From Odontesthes bonariensis (taxonomy: Eukaryota > Chordata > Actinopteri > Atheriniformes > Atherinopsidae): a DNA stretch of 64,000 bases. The translations under genes were made by a program, and so were the position numbers. The DNA lies in the NCBI RefSeq assembly GCF_027942865.1, contig NC_134514.1:460618-524617 (forward strand), given 5' to 3'. The notes beneath the pieces are model-generated. The model saw nothing but the letters and a program-made list of their open reading frames with translations, was not told the DNA's origin and did not search any database. Shown piece after piece: positions 62,891 through 64,000 of the stretch (position 1 is the stretch's first letter; each line of letters opens with the position of its first letter).

Positions 62891-62918
62891 ATGGCGGAGG
62901 AGAAAGCCCAGAACTGTA
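62891..62918 (+). other. Possible short first exon
   Basis: AAAGATGGCGGAGGAG is a strong start context (MAEEKAQN), followed by ACT/GTAAGT, a donor-like site. It is very short and matches no family I can name. Confidence 0.2.
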
Positions 62919-64000
62919 AGTTCTGTTTGGAAACGTTACGTAAAGCACAGCTCGGCCCATTTTTAATCTTTGTTCTGCAAATATGTCACTGACGTCATCA
63001 AGAACCCTTCCGTTCCAAACGCACCACGAGCTACTTAAGTCCGTCCTCAGAAGTTTGTGCTTCAGACAAGAAGCTTCCTTTGGTGTTGAGAAGCGGCCAT
63101 TTTCTGAGATGAGATGAACATATGAATAAATAAACATCACTCATGAAGTATCTGAGGTTGGCTTTAAATGAGATGCAGACCCAACTTCATCTTTTATTAT
63201 GAATAACTTTGACTTACAGGAAGCCTGGAGGAGTCTGGATTAATGTCAGATTACAGAGATTTATTTTAAGATAACATTTATTACATTATAGACTATTTTT
63301 AATCTAAAGATTTTAGCTTATGTAAACCAATGATCCATTTTTATTATTTCTGACCTTCTTCAATCTTTTCTTTTTTTTGCTTTTGGCGTCCACAGAAATA
63401 AGAAAATAAATCAGTGTTATGAGCTGCCCAACGTTAAATGAGCCAATAACACATCAGAAATGTCTGTTAACATGTTAGCTTCACTGCTGCGAACAGAAAT
63501 AAAACCATTTTAAATGCACAAAATGAGTGACCGCTGCATAAAAAAAGAAAGAAAACCCAGACCGCATTCCGAACTTCGTTGAAATATCTGCTGTTTTAAT
63601 TTAACTTCACTGAATTCTCAGCAATGCAGCCTTAATCTCTGATAACATTTAGTCAGCTGGTGGCGGCAGAAGGTGACGTTAGTTTCGGGACATATGGAGG
63701 CAAACATCCATCGTGTATGTTGGCGTTACTTTGATTTTTACCGTCAGGGTTGAGCCGCGGCGGCTGGAGTTACCGCCCAGTCACGTAGGTTACAGTCGGG
63801 ATGCAGTAACATAAAAAAAATGCTAAAATGTTTTAATTGATTTATCACAACTGCTGTAGCTGTGAGCCGAACAGAAGAGTCAACCAGAAGGGTGACCGTG
63901 TGATAAAATATTCTTTCACTTACATCAAACCGGAGCAGAAAAGCAAAACAACTCTGAAAACTGAGATTTTTTTAAAGGTTATTCGTGATCGACGGCTAAC
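62919..64000. other. Right end of window; nothing recognised
   Basis: The sequence is AT-balanced without clear arrays, RNA genes or family resemblance on either strand. Confidence 0.5.

Overview
The window looks like nuclear DNA from a ray-finned (teleost) fish. It holds spliced vertebrate genes with GT-AG introns and fish-type interspersed repeats: an L2-clade LINE tail, L1/Tx1-like and R2-like LINE remnants, a PIF/Harbinger element, a Tc1 fragment and TTAA-flanked MITE-like elements. Nothing bacterial, plasmid or phage was seen. By my hand tally about half of the 64 kb is tandem repeat.

Four genes are recognisable from their conserved exons. (1) 1-3208, minus strand: tsen34, a tRNA-splicing endonuclease subunit, cut by the left edge of the window. 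(2) 7020-15539, minus strand: eif2a, an initiation factor, with 16 coding exons reconstructed. (3) 16991-20480, plus strand: serp1/RAMP4, a 65-residue ER membrane protein, three exons, divergent from eif2a as in the human EIF2A/SERP1 pair. (4) 37884-53616, minus strand: an MMP23-type matrix metalloproteinase with 8 coding exons (pro-region, catalytic, ShKT and Ig-like parts).

Layout: tsen34 with a G-rich array, a 24-bp intronic array and two coding arrays (1-5300); a Harbinger element in a small duplication (5645-6428); eif2a with at least eight intronic arrays and an L2 LINE (6629-15539); serp1 with a 2.1-kb 32/33-bp array (16991-21000); a 48-bp array (22205-23505); a 33-bp satellite of about 340 units (23765-34988); MITEs and a LINE tail (36456-37717); mmp23 with a 3.2-kb 9-bp array and old retroelements in its introns (37884-53616); a LINE remnant (54470-55100); a 31-bp satellite of about 165 units (55851-60970); and a right end with short arrays and only weak coding hints.

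The four genes do not form a pathway. The theme of the window is its repeats. In unrelated genes on both strands, tandem arrays start within a few to about 50 bases of a 5' splice site, and in several the splice-donor sequence is part of the repeat unit. The very long open frames (up to about 3,770 codons) come from unit lengths divisible by three and should not be read as genes.
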